A stretch of DNA of 64,000 nucleotides. Source: Plantago major. Lineage: Eukaryota > Streptophyta > Magnoliopsida > Lamiales > Plantaginaceae. Shown piece by piece: positions 1 to 12,500 of this stretch. Every line of letters begins with the position of its first letter. Within the stretch, counting starts at the first letter, position 1. The stretch covers positions 101,637,352 through 101,701,351 of the forward strand of contig CM048841.1 in NCBI GenBank assembly GCA_026545765.1. Direction: 5' to 3'. Made by a program: the position numbers and the translations under genes. Below the pieces are notes generated by a model. That model saw only the letters and a list, made by a program, of their open reading frames with translations. It was not told the DNA's origin and made no database searches.

Positions 1-1764
1 AACAATTGGAGAATTTTGCTCTTGCTGAGATTGAAGATTTCCTTTATAGGAATGGGTTCAACTTGAGTCAGATTGAAGGTATGCCCATTCCCGACAGTGT
101 CGTCATAGATAATGGTATGAATAATTTGATACTTGAAGAAATTCCTACGATGTTGATAATATGATTGAGCAGCATAGACGTTTGTATCCGTCTCTCATCG
201 ATGAGCAAAGGAATGTGTACCATACTATTATGGATGCAGTCGATTCTGGTAGTGGTGGATTTTTCTTTCTCTATGGTTACGGTGGCACTGGAAAGACATT
301 TTTGTGTAATACACTGTGTTCTGCATTACATGGTAGACGTGATATTGTTCTCCCAGTTACATCAAGTGGTATAACTTCTCTACTTCTTCCTGGTGGTCGT
401 ACTGCACACTCAAGGTTTAGTATTCCTTTGCAGGTCGATGAAACTATTACATGCAGTTGGATAACCCCCGCAGCGATCTTACAAGACTCTTGATGAATAC
501 AAAGTTAATAATTTAGCATGAGGTGCCAATGACTAATAAGTTTTGTTTTGAGGCTCTTGATCGTAGTCTAAGGAACATAATGAGAGGTTCATGGTATAGA
601 ATGAACAAGCCATTTGGTGGATTGGTTGTCATTTTTTGGGGTGATTTCAGACAGATACTGCCAGCCATACCTAAGGGTAGTAGGCACGACATAATCCATG
701 CATCTCTATGCTCATCGAAAAAGCTTTGGAGTTCGTGTCATGTGTTGAAGCTCACTAAGAACATGCGCCTGTAGGTATTTTAATAACATTTTATATTAAT
801 TAAAAATTTCATATACAATTCATATATTTGAAATGCATTAAAATTATTTGTTATATTAATTATGTTTATTGTATTTTATTTAATTACAGTCTGACCGCTC
901 ACGTGCTGAGATTGAGTGTATTATGGAGTTTGCTGATTGGTTGTTGAAGGTTGAAGATGGTGAAGTTGGTGTTGATAATGATGGTGAGGTAGAATTTAAA
1001 TTGCCTGATGATATGTTTATTCGTTCTACTGGTGAATCAATTGCTGCAATAGTTGAGAGCACATATCCTAGCATATTGGACCATGTTAGCAATGGTCGTA
1101 CTTCCATGATAGAGCTATTCTTGCTCCAACCAATGAGATAGTCCAGGAAGTCAATGACTATATAATGTCTCTTTTACCTGGTGATGCCATCGAGTTCATG
1201 AGTTCCGACAGCATATGCCTTGATGAAGATGATATCGTCAATAGAGAAGATGTGTATTTAGTCGAGTTCCTAAACACTACTAGGACTTCTGGTATACCAA
1301 ATCATATAATCCGACTTAAGGTGGGTTGTCCTATAATGCTTCTTAAGAACACCGATCAGTCATTGGAGCTTTGTAATGGAACTCGATTGTTTGTTACTGC
1401 AATTGGCAATCACGTTATTGAGGCGAAGACCATACATGGGAAGAACGATGGAGTGAAGGCTTTTATACCTAGGATGGTAGTCACACCACCTTCTTACCTT
1501 ACAGAATTTCCTATTAGATTCCAGCGAAGGCAATTTCCCGTATCAGTTTGTTATGCGATGACTATCAACAAGAGTCAGGGACAATCGTTATCTAACGTTG
1601 GACTATATCTTCCAAAACCTGTTTTCAGTCATGGTCTGCTCTATGTGGCTTTTTCTAGAGTCACAAGCAGGAGAGGTCTCAAGGTTTTAGCACTAGATGA
1701 TGAAGTCAATCTAACATATACGACGACTAATGTCGTGTACAAAGAGGTGTTTAGAAAGATTTGA
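1..1764 (+). pseudogene. Helitron RepHel helicase, C-terminal part, decayed (copy A)
   Basis: This is the helicase half of a plant Helitron Rep/helicase, a PIF1-like 5'-3' DNA helicase that unwinds DNA during rolling-circle transposition. The Walker A motif GYGGTGKTF (about 281-307) is intact. The Walker B position, normally WDEAPM, now reads stop-HEVPM at about 517-532. GDFRQILPAIP follows at about 640-672, and an apparent intron lies at about 773-890. A last open stretch (1165-1764) carries the C-terminal motifs [22 protein letters not shown] and LLYVAFSRV. Stops and frameshifts separate the blocks, so no full protein can be made. The element starts before the window. A LINE fragment follows within 80 bases of the stop at 1762-1764. 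Confidence 0.88.
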
Positions 1765-1847
1765 GGTATGTTTTATTATATTGAATAAATCTAACTTTAA
1801 ATTATCCAAATCTATTATTTTAATTTCACTCTGCAGAGGACCGGAAA

Positions 1848-2520
1848 GTGATTGAGAAGGGAGGACCTTACTACATCTATGGCAGACCTATGATAATTAG
1901 ACCTTGGACTAGGGATTTCGCATTGAAGGAGGATAAACTTAGAGTGGCACAAATCTGGGTTAAATTTCCACAACTACCTCTGTACCTGTGGGGACCTAAA
2001 AGTTTGAGTAAAATTGCAAGTGTAGTTGGTCAACCGCTTTTCACTGATGAATGTACGAAAAAAGTCATGGGTTTCAGATGCGGATTTTAATTGAGGTGGA
2101 TATTACACAGGAGCTTCGGGATTATGTCCTTATCAAGGATAAGCAAAATAAGATTATCAAGCAGGTTTTGGAATATGAGTGGAAGTCGTTGTTTTGCCAT
2201 AAGTGCCAATCTGCTGGGCACTCGTGTGGTGATAAGGAGAGGGATCATGTGGGACAGGATATTAGACAGCCGACGCGACAACATGAGACCCGCCAGCCTA
2301 GACCGCAGTTAACCGGACGAGCTGCACCGAGCCTCGTTGTTACAGTGCAAGCAATCGTTGTCGCTTCCACGTGGATAGTGGCACAATACGACCCCTGCCT
2401 ACATCAATTGAGAGTCCGACAGATAACGCCCGAGGAAATAATCCAGAACCTTCGGGACCACGTGAGACAGATTCAGAAGGCTGGTCGCCTACAAGGAGTG
2501 GCTCACCTCGGCAAATAGCT
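1848..2520 (+). pseudogene. LINE ORF1 remnant: DUF4283 and CCHC-type zinc knuckle
   Basis: The translation from 1848 has the DUF4283 pattern seen in plant LINE ORF1 and zinc-knuckle proteins, including RPWTRDF and the stretch VAQIWVKFPQLPLYLW. Near 2080 the frame shifts by one base. The second frame (2051-2518) continues through YVLIKDK to FCHKCQSAGHSC, a CX2CX4HX4C-like knuckle whose last cysteine fits. In the family this protein binds RNA and makes the ribonucleoprotein particle. The tail after the knuckle is low-complexity and drifts between frames. The start is truncated, so the codon at 1848 is not a real start. Confidence 0.75.
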
Positions 2521-2612
2521 AGACGACAGGAGGATAATGGATTGGACATTCGTAATGCTTTTGCACCCCTGGAGACTGGTTCTGGTTCCGGTGAGGACCA
2601 GAACCGCGTCAG

Positions 2613-3542
2613 ATGATAGCCTGTAATGTCAGGGGGCTAAATAAGGCTGCTAAACATACGGAGATTGGCTCCCGTCTCCTGGAATGGAACATTAGTATAG
2701 CAGGCCTTGTAGAAACTCGAGTGAAGTCGGACAATAAGGAACGTATAAGGCGGAAGTTGGGGAACAGGTGGAGTTATTTGGATAATTATTCGGCTCACGT
2801 GCTTGGTCGCATATGGGTACTGTGGGATCCGAGCAAGGTGCGAATTGAATATATTAGTTGCACTGATCAGTTGTTGCACTGTAGATGATTTGACGCGGAG
2901 GGAGTAAATCGGGGACTCCTCACTTTTATATATGCGCATAATCAGCTGACGGACCGACTCCGTTTGTGGCAGGAAATACGAAATCTGGCGGGCAGCATAC
3001 GGGAGCAATGGTTGTGTATTGGGGACTTCAATAATGTGCTTACCTATGGTGATCGCATTTGAGGTAATCCGGTGGTTGAGCATGAATTCAGGGATCTGGT
3101 GGAACTTATGGATGATGTTGGATTGTTTGAAGTCCAAATGATGGGTGATCAGTTTAAGTGGTCTAACAAGCATACGCATGGTGTCATATATTCTCGGATT
3201 GATCGGGCCATGGGGAATGCTGAGTGGTTCCAGGAGAATCCGAATGTGAGCATCTAACTTTTAACTCCAGGGCTTTCTGATCATTCGCCTTTGAGGCTTC
3301 ACAACTTTATTGCACAGCCACCTAGGAGGTCGGTTTTTCGATTCTTGAATAGCACTGTGCAGTGCTCGAATTTCCCGTCACAGTTGCTTGATTCGTAAGG
3401 ATGGGCAGCCGGGGATCTGCAAGAGAGGCTATGGAAGAAATTGAAAAGATTACAACCTGTGATGCGTCGCCTTAGTCAGCAGGATCGAGGGGCTGACCGT
3501 ATGGTTGCTAACTCACGGGAATGTTTACACCAGCGCCAAGAA
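2613..3542 (+). pseudogene. LINE ORF2, endonuclease domain (first half, before insertion)
   Basis: The opening IACNVRGLNKAAK and the later WLCIGDFNNVL and LSDHSPL motifs are those of the APE-type endonuclease that nicks the genomic target for target-primed reverse transcription. The GDFN and SDHSP motifs hold catalytic residues of the family. The frame is interrupted by stops at 2886-2888, 3060-3062 and 3255-3257, so it cannot give a full protein. The reading frame runs without a shift to 3542, the last base of the left target duplication of the inserted element, and resumes at 4817. Confidence 0.85.
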
Positions 3543-4806
3543 GGGAGAATGGCAATTTTGGTCCACTTTTATGGGTCGAAAGAAAATTAAAAAAGGCAAA
3601 TTTTTTTTTGTAATCTATCTTTTGGTATCATGAGTGAGATTTTCACATGTACGTCGAGATCGATTTCCCTCCAAATTGTCCGATTTTTGAATTTCAATTT
3701 AAAAGACGGACACGTGTCGAGCTCTCGTTAAATCTAACTTTTAATTTTTAAAAAAATCTAAATTAATTTAAAAAATTCTGAAAAATATTTTAAAAAATAT
3801 AAAACATTTTAAAATATATTAAAAAAATCTAAATTAATTTAAAAAATTCTGAAAAACATTTTAAAATCGGTTTTCGGGTCGAATCTAACCCTATTCGGTC
3901 CGGTCCTCGGGCTGAAGAAATTGAAAAATTCGGTTTTAGTCCGGGACGGTCCAAAATCGGTCCAGCCCGAGAAAACCGAATTTCACATAAAATCGGCTCC
4001 AGATCCAATCTCAATCATTACATAAAATCGGTTTTCTCGGGCTGGACCGATTTTGGACCGTCCCGGACTAAAACCGAATTTTTCAATTTTTTCAGCCCGA
4101 GGACCGGACCGAATAGGGTTAGGTTCGGCCCGAAAACCGATTTTAAAATGTTTTATATTTTAAAATGTTTTTCAGATTTTTTTAAAATTAATTTAGATAT
4201 ATTTTTTATATATTTTAAAATGTTTTATATTTTTTAAAATATTTTTCAGAATTTTTTAAATTATTTTAGATTTTTTTTAAAAAATTAAAAGTCAGATTTA
4301 ACGAGATGGGTGGTTGAAATTGAAATTCAAAAATCGTACAATTTGGAGGGAAAATCGAATCTTCGACGTACACGTCACCATTTCAGCCGGAAAATCGATC
4401 GGAGTATGTCAATTGAATGGGTGGTTGTTGTAGTGTACCCAAATTGGACAGTCTCACTCTAGTATACCAAAACTGACACTGTATCACTCTAGTGTACCCA
4501 AAAAAAAATTTCCCCCGTTTTTTACCTTTTTTTAATTTTTTTTTTGGCTGGGAAGTGATTTGGCAGTGATGTCATGCTGATGCAATGCGATTTCATGAGA
4601 TGGCAGTCAACAAGTGTTGACAAAGTGTGGCCAAATCGCCAAATCAAGAAATCACGCCACATAAGCAATTTTAGTCCACAATTTGACGAATTAGCACTTA
4701 ATTTGCCAAGTATAAAAACTTTTGGACTAGAAATCCCAATGATTACAAAGTGGTGCTTGCGCGTCACAATGACCACATAAAAGTGGACCAAAGTTGCCAT
4801 TCTTCC
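3543..4806. mobile_element. Foldback Mutator-like element (non-autonomous) inserted in LINE ORF2
   Basis: The element is bounded by inverted termini: GGGAGAATGGCAATTTTGGT at the left, and the complement of GGAAGAATGGCAACTTTGGT at the right. Flanking direct repeats are 3533-3542 (GCGCCAAGAA) and 4807-4816 (GCGCCAATAA), 9 of 10 matching, the size expected for Mutator-like elements (8-11 bp). Most of the interior is one long palindrome: about 3650-4000 pairs with about 4024-4375, including the G+C-rich core with GGTCCGG and CCGGACC motifs. It has no transposase. The right arm is longer (4375-4806), with a low-copy-looking outer segment. The precise rejoining of the LINE frame on removal confirms the ends. 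Confidence 0.82.
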
Positions 4807-4816
4807 GCGCCAATAA

Positions 4817-7200
4817 GCACTCCGACAGGATAGGTTTAATACTAATCTGATCCAACAGGTTCGTGAGGATACAATGGAGCTTGAGAAGTGGCTTGAAATC
4901 GAAGAACAAAACCTCCGTCAACGAGCCAAAATTGATTGGATACAACTTGGAGATGGTAATACTTCCTTTTTCCATGCCCAAGTTAAGGAAAGAAATAAGC
5001 GTGTTGGCTTGTGCAGATTGGAGACGGAGGAGGGCAATATACTTACGACAGGTAGAGAGTTTGAAGCAGAAATTTTGGGATTCTATTCGAATTTGGTTGG
5101 AAGGGCAGCTCCCCGCCGTGAAAGGATCGACATTGATGCACTGCGAGATGGGAAGCGGTTGGGGTATGAAGACCGCACCTGGTTGATCCGACCAGTTTCT
5201 CTTGCGGAGGTGGATGCAGCTCTAAAAGACATCGGGGATTTAAAAGCTCCAGGAGTGGATGGCTTTAATGCTTTCTTTTTCAAGAAGGCCTGGCATACGA
5301 TCGGGAGAGATGTCTATGATGTGGTAATGGATTTCTTCAGCACTTCTGCATTATACCCAGCACTGAATTGAACTATGATCACACTCATTTCGAAGTCTCC
5401 GGAAGCGGTTAAAGTCAAGGATATGAGACCTATTGCATGTTGTACTACTGTTTATAAAATCATCTCCAAGATACTGACTGCACGATTGGGTAAGGTGATT
5501 AATAGCATTGTTGACGATTGTCAATCTACCTTCCTACCAGGCAAAGTCATTCATGATAACATACTGCTTGCGCAAGAACTTGTAAGAGGATATGGGCAGA
5601 AAGGCATTTCCCCGAGGTGTATGATACATATGGACTTACATAAGGCTTATGACACGGTGGAATGGGGAGCTTTAGAGGTTATTCTGCGAGAACTTGGCTT
5701 TCTGGAGCTATTTGTCGGCTGGCTTATGACCTGTGTGAAGTCGGTGTCCTACAGATATTTGATTAATGGTGAACCATCGAAGCTATTGAAAGCGCAACGA
5801 GGGTTGAGGCAGGGGGATCCGCTCTCCCCTTACTTGTTTGTGCTAGTCATGGAATATCTCCATCGATGCTTACAGAAACTTAGACATATACCTGACTTCA
5901 ATTTCCACCCGAAATGTGACCAACTTCATATTACTAACCTGTGTTTTGCAGACGATCTCATGGTCTTCTCTCGTGGTGATGCCAGATCGGTCCAGCTTCT
6001 AATGTCACGGATTCAGGCCTTCTCGGAGGCTACGGACCTCAAGCCAAGCGTGGCAAAGACAAAAGTCTTCTTTGGGGGAGTGTCGGCAGCGGACAGGGAG
6101 CGAATCCTTGCTGCAACGGGATTTGGCTCTGGCACTCTCCCTATTCGATATCTTGGCGTTCCCTTATCCCACCGGAGACTAACGGCAGCTCAGTACTAGC
6201 CACTTATTGCACGGATTGTAGGACGGGTTTCTCATTGGTCCACGAGACTATTGAGTTATGCTGGACGGGAGCAGCTTATCCGCAGTGTTATCACATCGAT
6301 TACAGCTTATTGGCTCCAGGTTTTTCCGTTTCCAAACAAAATCCTGGAACACATTCAGCGTATTTGTCGGAGTTTTCTATGGAGCGGAAAAGATGGCAAT
6401 TACCGCAAGGCATTAGTCTCCTGGGAACAAGTTTGTGCTCCTCGTAGTTGTGGAGGACTGAACATAATCTCTCTCCCATAATGGAATAAAGCCCTGATAT
6501 GCAAGCTTTTATGGAAGATCCAAACGAAGGCGGATTCGTTATGGGTTCGCTGGATTCACAGTTACTACATCAAGACTCAACCTTTGGAGCATTGGGTGGC
6601 TCCGATGTGTAGCTCTTCGATTATAAAAGTGATGATCCAATTGAGTGAACGGGTTCAGGATTCTCCGGAGTGGTTAGGGCAGCTTGTTAAGCCGCGATTT
6701 CAGGTTCGCAAACTATATGCTTTTTTCCGGGGGCATATGGAGAAGGTGGAATGGTGTGACTTGATCATTAGGAACCTAGCTCGCCCGAAGGAGCGATTTA
6801 TCATGTGGTTGGCTTTGCATAGGCGTTTAGCTACAAAAGATCGACTAGCAGGGTTTGGCATTGAGACGGATGGACAGTGTATGTTTTGTAATCAGATGGA
6901 GTCCATGGATCACTTGTTCTTTCAATGTCCAATTACATTTACGATCATGAGACGTGCTTTGAACTGGATGCAAGTGGTGACCCCTCAATTAAGTACATGG
7001 CAGCAACTCCTCCGATTACACCGCCTATGTGCCAAGGGAAAGGACGTAGAGCCTATGCGTTTCGCGTACTGCTGGCTGAAACAGTATATCACATATGGGC
7101 GGTTAGAAATGCGATCATATTCCAGCAGAAACCTTGGGACCAACAAGAAGTATTTCGACACAAGCCTTCGGATCCGGTAGGTCGGAAATCGCGAATTTGA
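4817..7200 (+). pseudogene. LINE ORF2, reverse transcriptase and zf-RVT domains (second half)
   Basis: This is the reverse transcriptase that copies the LINE RNA at the nicked target. From 4817 the frame runs through IQLGDGNTSFFH, KAPGVDGFNAFFF, RPIACCTTVYKIISKIL, HMDLHKAYDTVEW, RGLRQGDPLSPYLF and the catalytic FADDLMVFSRG (about 5944-5976). It then continues through YLGVPL into the zf-RVT region, including CMFCNQMESMDHLFFQC. Three in-frame stops break it, at 5369-5371, 6197-6199 and 6479-6481. A frameshift near 7050 moves the natural C-terminus (VYHIWAVRNAI) into another frame, ending at about 7200. The RT core is well conserved, so the element is not very old, but it is dead as it stands. 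Confidence 0.9.
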
Positions 7201-7536
7201 TTTCGACATTCATAGATTAGCAGCATGTTTTACGTTGTTATTTTTGTTACATAGCTAGTGTTGGGCTTGGATTTGATCAGCCCTTAAATGTACTAACACT
7301 GTTTTTGGAGTAATAAGACAAGTTTTATCGTTCCAAAAATATGGATTTCATGGGGGGTATATATAGAATATGGGTTCAAACAAATTACATTTGCTCCCCT
7401 AATAAATTTATAATAACATTGGGGTCCTCACGTTTCAAATTTCAACAATAACGTATTAATATTAGCATGTTGTAGCCTGTAGGGATAATAAAATAATCAG
7501 AACGTATTGGCAGTATTAGCTAGTATGTTGTAGCCT

Positions 7537-7690
7537 TAGGGGTGGGGTTTGGTATGGGATATTGGGAAAATCCCGATCCCGAATGGTATTATCCCGAAAA
7601 ATCCCGATCCCAAAAATTTCGATTTCGATTGGGATAAATCCCGAATTCCCATATTAAATTTTGGGATGGGATTTGGGATCCCAAATGGGA

Positions 7691-7777
<87 letters not shown>

Positions 7778-7832
7778 ATGTATATATATGTATATATGTA
7801 TGTATATGTATATGTATATATATGTATATCTG

Positions 7833-7863
<31 letters not shown>

Positions 7864-7912
7864 ATCTGTATATATGTATGTATATATGTATATATGTGTA
7901 TATATATATATG

Positions 7913-7950
<38 letters not shown>

Positions 7951-8246
7951 CCTAATTATAGTGGAATTACATATATGATGATGTTCAAAGTTCCCAATCA
8001 AATTTCTTATGTTGCCTATATTGATTTAACAAAAGTAGAAAACAACTCGCTATTTGAATTGGATGATGAATATGCATTAGGCTTATTTGGGATCCTGAAA
8101 TCCCGCCCGATCCTGCCCGAAATCCCGAAGTCCCAATCTCGAAAAATCCCAACTTTATTTGGGATGGGATTGGGACGTGAAATAATTGTCCCGATCCCGA
8201 TCCCGAAATCCCAAAGTCCCAAATATCTCGCCCTACCCCAGCCCTA
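7537..8246. mobile_element. Non-autonomous hAT-like element with internal TA microsatellite
   Basis: The ends are TAGGGGTGGGG at the left, and the complement of TAGGGCTGGGG at the right. They are flanked by GTAGCCT at 7530-7536 and 8247-8253 (7 bp identical; 8 bp would be the hAT norm). Subterminal repeats of the type ATCCCGATCCCGA or TGGGATTGGGA occur many times inside both ends, a hAT feature. The middle is a long TA/TATG tract. No transposase is present; the open frames across it are translations of the microsatellite. The target site sequence also occurs nearby at about 7465-7500. Confidence 0.7.
7694..7945. repeat. (TA)n/(TATG)n microsatellite
   Basis: A nearly pure TA run to about 7769 is followed by interrupted TATG, TATC and TATA repeats to about 7945. 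It lies inside the hAT-like element and is probably variable in length. Confidence 0.95.
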
Positions 8247-8353
8247 GTAGCCTGTAGGGATAATTATAAAATCAGTGGTGAATAATAAAATCAGTGGAGG
8301 AGAGAGGAAGTTTCCTGTCGTGGACGCATTTAAATCGTGGGAAACTTGGGGCT

Positions 8354-9564
8354 TTCTACCGTCAGTCAAGGTGTCGCCCTGACTAACGTCAGTCACCTAT
8401 TTTGATTCATTGGATTAAAATTTTAACGGTGGAGATCGAATAATCTGTTCCATTTCGCACTGAATGCTGCAATGGGGTGTCGCTCGTGTCGCAAAAGGTG
8501 TTGCTCTAACCGTTTTACGTCGCTCTAACCGTCTACGTTACTTTAAATAATTTAAATAAAATATTTTTGATATATAAAAAAAATTAACTCTATTAAAAAA
8601 TAAAAATTGAAATCAAAATTAAATTAAAAATTTTAATCACCTATCTTCTTCCCCACCACCACCGACCGCCACCGCCACCCACCACGTTTTAAAGGAATCA
8701 CCTATGTATGAAGGTAAATCCAATTTACTTTTTTTGCTTCTGAGGTGTAACCCTTCCATGCTTGGATACTTTCTTGCTAAGGAATTTGCTCTGATTGATT
8801 TGATTGGTTTTCACTTAACTTTTGCTAAATTTATTTTTTGACTCTATTAAAGCAAAATCATAAAACACACATCTGATCCCTACGTGGATGAAACTTCGAG
8901 CCGCCAAAATCCAAAAATGGCAAGTTTTATAAATATATATATACAAACGAGATTGTAATGTAATAATATATTGTATACCAAAGTTAATTAATGTAAAATT
9001 TTAAGCATCATATCAATCCTTCATTCATTTTATTCTGACGGATTGACTATTTAATTTTTTCAAATTCTCCTAGAACTCTAATCCATTCTTCCACAGATTT
9101 ACTTTTGAGCCACAAAGAACGAAGGAGGGCCTGAGGTGCTCCCTTAATTTACCCGATCGATCAACTTGTTGAGTCATGCATAATTAATTCATGTGTCCTG
9201 CATAATTAATTCTTCATGACTTCCAGGCGTGGAAGCTCCAATCTGGAGCTTCCATGGCGGAAGCTTCGAATCTAGAGCTTCTTCCGCCGGATGGAAGCTC
9301 CGGCAGTGATTTTGGTGGGCGGCGGTGGCGGTGAGTGGTAGTGTTAGTGGCGGTGGGTGGTGGTGGGAATTGGAGAAGAAGATATGTATTTAATTATTTT
9401 TATTAGGAAGTAATGAAGAAGTTAATAGTTTAAAAAAAAATAGCGGTTGAAGGCGATGCAGAGCGGTTGAGCAGAAGAATTCGAGGCAGAAAGAATCTGA
9501 CACGTGCCGATGTCGACACTTGATCGACGTTAGTCGGCGACACTGACCGACTAAAATACTGGGA
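8354..9564. mobile_element. Non-autonomous TIR DNA transposon, class uncertain
   Basis: The left end near 8357 reads CGTCAGTCAAGGTGTCGCC. The right end near 9560 reads, in complement, GTCGGTCAGTGTCGCCGAC. The two then share GACTAACGTC. Inner inverted repeats also pair: a CCACC/CCGCC-rich block at about 8648-8690 matches the complement of the GGTGG/GGCGG block at about 9310-9375. CTA or TA on both sides may be the target duplication, but I cannot choose between superfamilies. No coding potential is seen. A local set of GGAAGCT/AGCTTCC hairpins lies at about 9228-9295. Confidence 0.55.
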
Positions 9565-12500
9565 AACTTAGTTTTTGGCAAAACTTGTTTTAGTATATTA
9601 ACTTTTATACATAGTTTTAATCACATGTAATTTTATCTGAAAAACTCAAAAAAAATATTTTAAATATATATTGTAAATACTATCCGCGGTATATATAGAA
9701 ACTGGGCTGACTGTGTTTGTGCAAGAGTTGTTTTATTTTAAGAGATAATTTTATTTTATTTTTGGAACCAAAATACTTTATTCCATTCCAACAGTTAAGT
9801 ATACAGCCGATGGATCCAGGTAAGCAAACATAAGCAAAATAACCAACCTATTCTAATTCAGCATAAGTAAAGTGCAATACTTGCACAGTTTTCTGTCCTG
9901 CCAACATTTATTGATAACATGATTGACAATCGATTCGTGAAGTCTAACATTAATCGTTTCTGCATGAAGACCAATAAACCCTTATTTGTTCCTGCATTTG
10001 ATTGAATTAAGTACATAAGTCTTGAGTGGTCCCAACCTCGCTTATAGAACGCGATATTGCCAATAATTTTGTGCAAACATGTTTCGCTGACATATGGATG
10101 AGGGTTCTTCTATTGTAATTAATTTAACAATATATTTATTGAATCTCATATATTTTTATATTCAAAACTCTAAAAAATATTTTGAACATATATATAGATT
10201 CAGCACAACGATACAAATTCATAGACTCCAAATTTGAATATTTTATTAACCAAATTTTATGTGCATAAATAGTTTATAGTATGTATTTATATCTTGCCTA
10301 CACAAGACTTACCAATTGCTCCCGACTCATATGATCGATTTATTTCTTCCTTTATCTCTATTGGAATCGGCTCTGTATCAATAGAATCTCATCATCCATA
10401 TACCTAAGGAATTCTTGTGCTATATTCCTATCATTATATGTGTTATATTCATATCATAATATATGAACAGTAAGAACTAGCATTATAAACTAATTAATCT
10501 CAAAAGTAAAAAAATTATCATGTATAAATATAACTTATAAGATCAGTCAAATGGTGATCAAAATAGGCATAAGTGAATCCACATCCAACCCTAAGTAACC
10601 GTCGTTGACCTAAAATGAGATTCTTGGCCTACGTTTTCCTTTAATCTAATCACACAAGATAATACCCAAAGGTTCCATATCACGGGGTGGGTGAAATATA
10701 AGAATAAAAAATTCCATGCATGAAAGACTTCTCCATATTCCTCTCATTAATAATGAATAAGCCGACTCTTATCTAATCTTTAATATGAACAAAGAAACAA
10801 AGGTGCTTCTTAAAAGTCCTTTCTAAAATATCTTATAATAGGTAAATATAAATAGGGTATAGGGTCCTTTTTTAGTCCTAGGCAGAATCTAAAAATATTT
10901 ACTTGCACGACTCACTCTTATCATAAAGTAACAAGTTCTTCCATAAACATAAAAACATAGATAATTTCTCATTATATCTTAACATTCTATTTTCTAGAGA
11001 ATACCCGAGAGAAAAAGGAGCAGAAGGGAGACACTCACTCCTTTCCTTATATACTTCTAAGCTAGAGCGAGAAAATAAAAAGAACTTATAAATCTATGTT
11101 CACTGGTTTAAAGGCTGTCCCAGGCAAAAACATATTTCGTATACTCGCTTCTAAGAAGAACCGAGAAGAACTTCAAAAAATAGATAAGATTATGTCATTA
11201 GGGATTTCCTACTACAGAAATCTTTTCGCAATATAGAAGAAATAGAAATATTATCTAAAAAATAAAGCGTGGAATACAAGAAAGGAAGCTAATGAGTAGA
11301 CAACTTTGCGTGTACTAGAGATCCTTTTACAAAAAAATTACCTCATCGGGGCAGATGGAATTAGGTTAATTGCAATTTAATTATTTTCCTATCAATGTTT
11401 AATTCACCTTATCTCACAATTTTACATTGAAACGGTGATGCATATTGTTTTAGTTCACGTACACGTACACGTGTATGTAGTTCGAAAATTTATACCACAT
11501 GTAGTGTGCGTTATAAAAAAAAATTTGGAGCACGCTTTTAGTTTCTTACAGTGCGCTCTAAGATAGAGCGAGCTCGTAAAGCTCTGCATTCCTAAAGCTT
11601 GGGAATAACGAGCACCATTGAGATCTCAATAGCGAATTCATAGACACCAATCTTATATATTATTATTAATTAAATGAATTATTTATATATTAAAATAAAA
11701 AAATTAATTTCAGTATTTTAACATTTAATGAAAATAAACGTATGACTTAATTTGTGATTGGTTACCTTGCAACAAAGCGTGTTGACGGTTGACTTTGTGG
11801 TTGGTTATCTCCGTTATGTGGATTGATTGAAAGTGGCGGGGAGAGCGGTTACATGTCTAGCAAACTACGGTTGATTGAAAGCACAATAACTTGCATACAT
11901 AATTTTTATTAAATTACATGTATTTTTATCAGCAAAATTCCAAAAAATATTTTGAACATATATTTGGATTCACCGCGACAAGACAAATTCATAGACACCA
12001 ATGTTATATATTATCATTAATTAAATAAATTATTTAAATAATAAAAATAATAATTTATTAAATGAGATACATTGGTTGTGTAAATTTTAAATTTGTAAGA
12101 TAAGCCATGTAGATATGAATTTATCTACAAGAATCTTAAATATATTTATACATTGGAGCGGAAATTGGAGGGGCGATTAGCTTAAATTGGAGCGGAAATT
12201 GAAATTGGAGCGGGGGTTCCACCTAGCAATGGATTAGGAGAAATTAGTTAACTTACTCTCCACCATGTACGTGTCATTGGAATTTGTGTTTTAAGATACA
12301 TTATTGGAATAATATACCTTCTACTTTTCCCATTAAATTTTAGATGTCGTTTTCCCCATTAACTTTAATTTGTGGACTCACATTTTTCTAATAAATTTGA
12401 TAATGTTTCCAAAACTGCAAAGTGGAATACTCCACCATCATACTTATTAGTTATTTAAATTACAACTTAAATTAAAAATAAGTGTCAATAAAAATCTATT

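Larger units (their letters stand above)
1837..7340 (+). mobile_element. L1-type non-LTR retrotransposon (LINE), 5'-truncated, split by a DNA transposon
   Basis: The order is ORF1-like DUF4283 plus zinc knuckle, then ORF2 with apurinic-type endonuclease, reverse transcriptase and zf-RVT domain. This is the usual layout of plant L1-clade LINEs. ORF2 stays in one frame from about 2613 to 7050 once the inserted element (3543-4806) and one target-duplication copy are removed. Only in-frame stops and late frameshifts break it. The 3' tail to about 7340 is non-coding; I could not place a clear poly-A tail or target duplication. The 5' boundary near 1837 is inferred from where LINE-like coding begins after the Helitron helicase stop. 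Confidence 0.85.

Noticed and set aside
7549..8247. Long Tyr/Ile-rich open frames on both strands over the TA tract
   Set aside because: They are translations of TA and TATG repeats inside a non-coding transposon.
10300..11350. Possible organelle DNA insertion
   Set aside because: The texture differs from the surroundings, but I could not recognise any plastid or mitochondrial gene; a search would decide.
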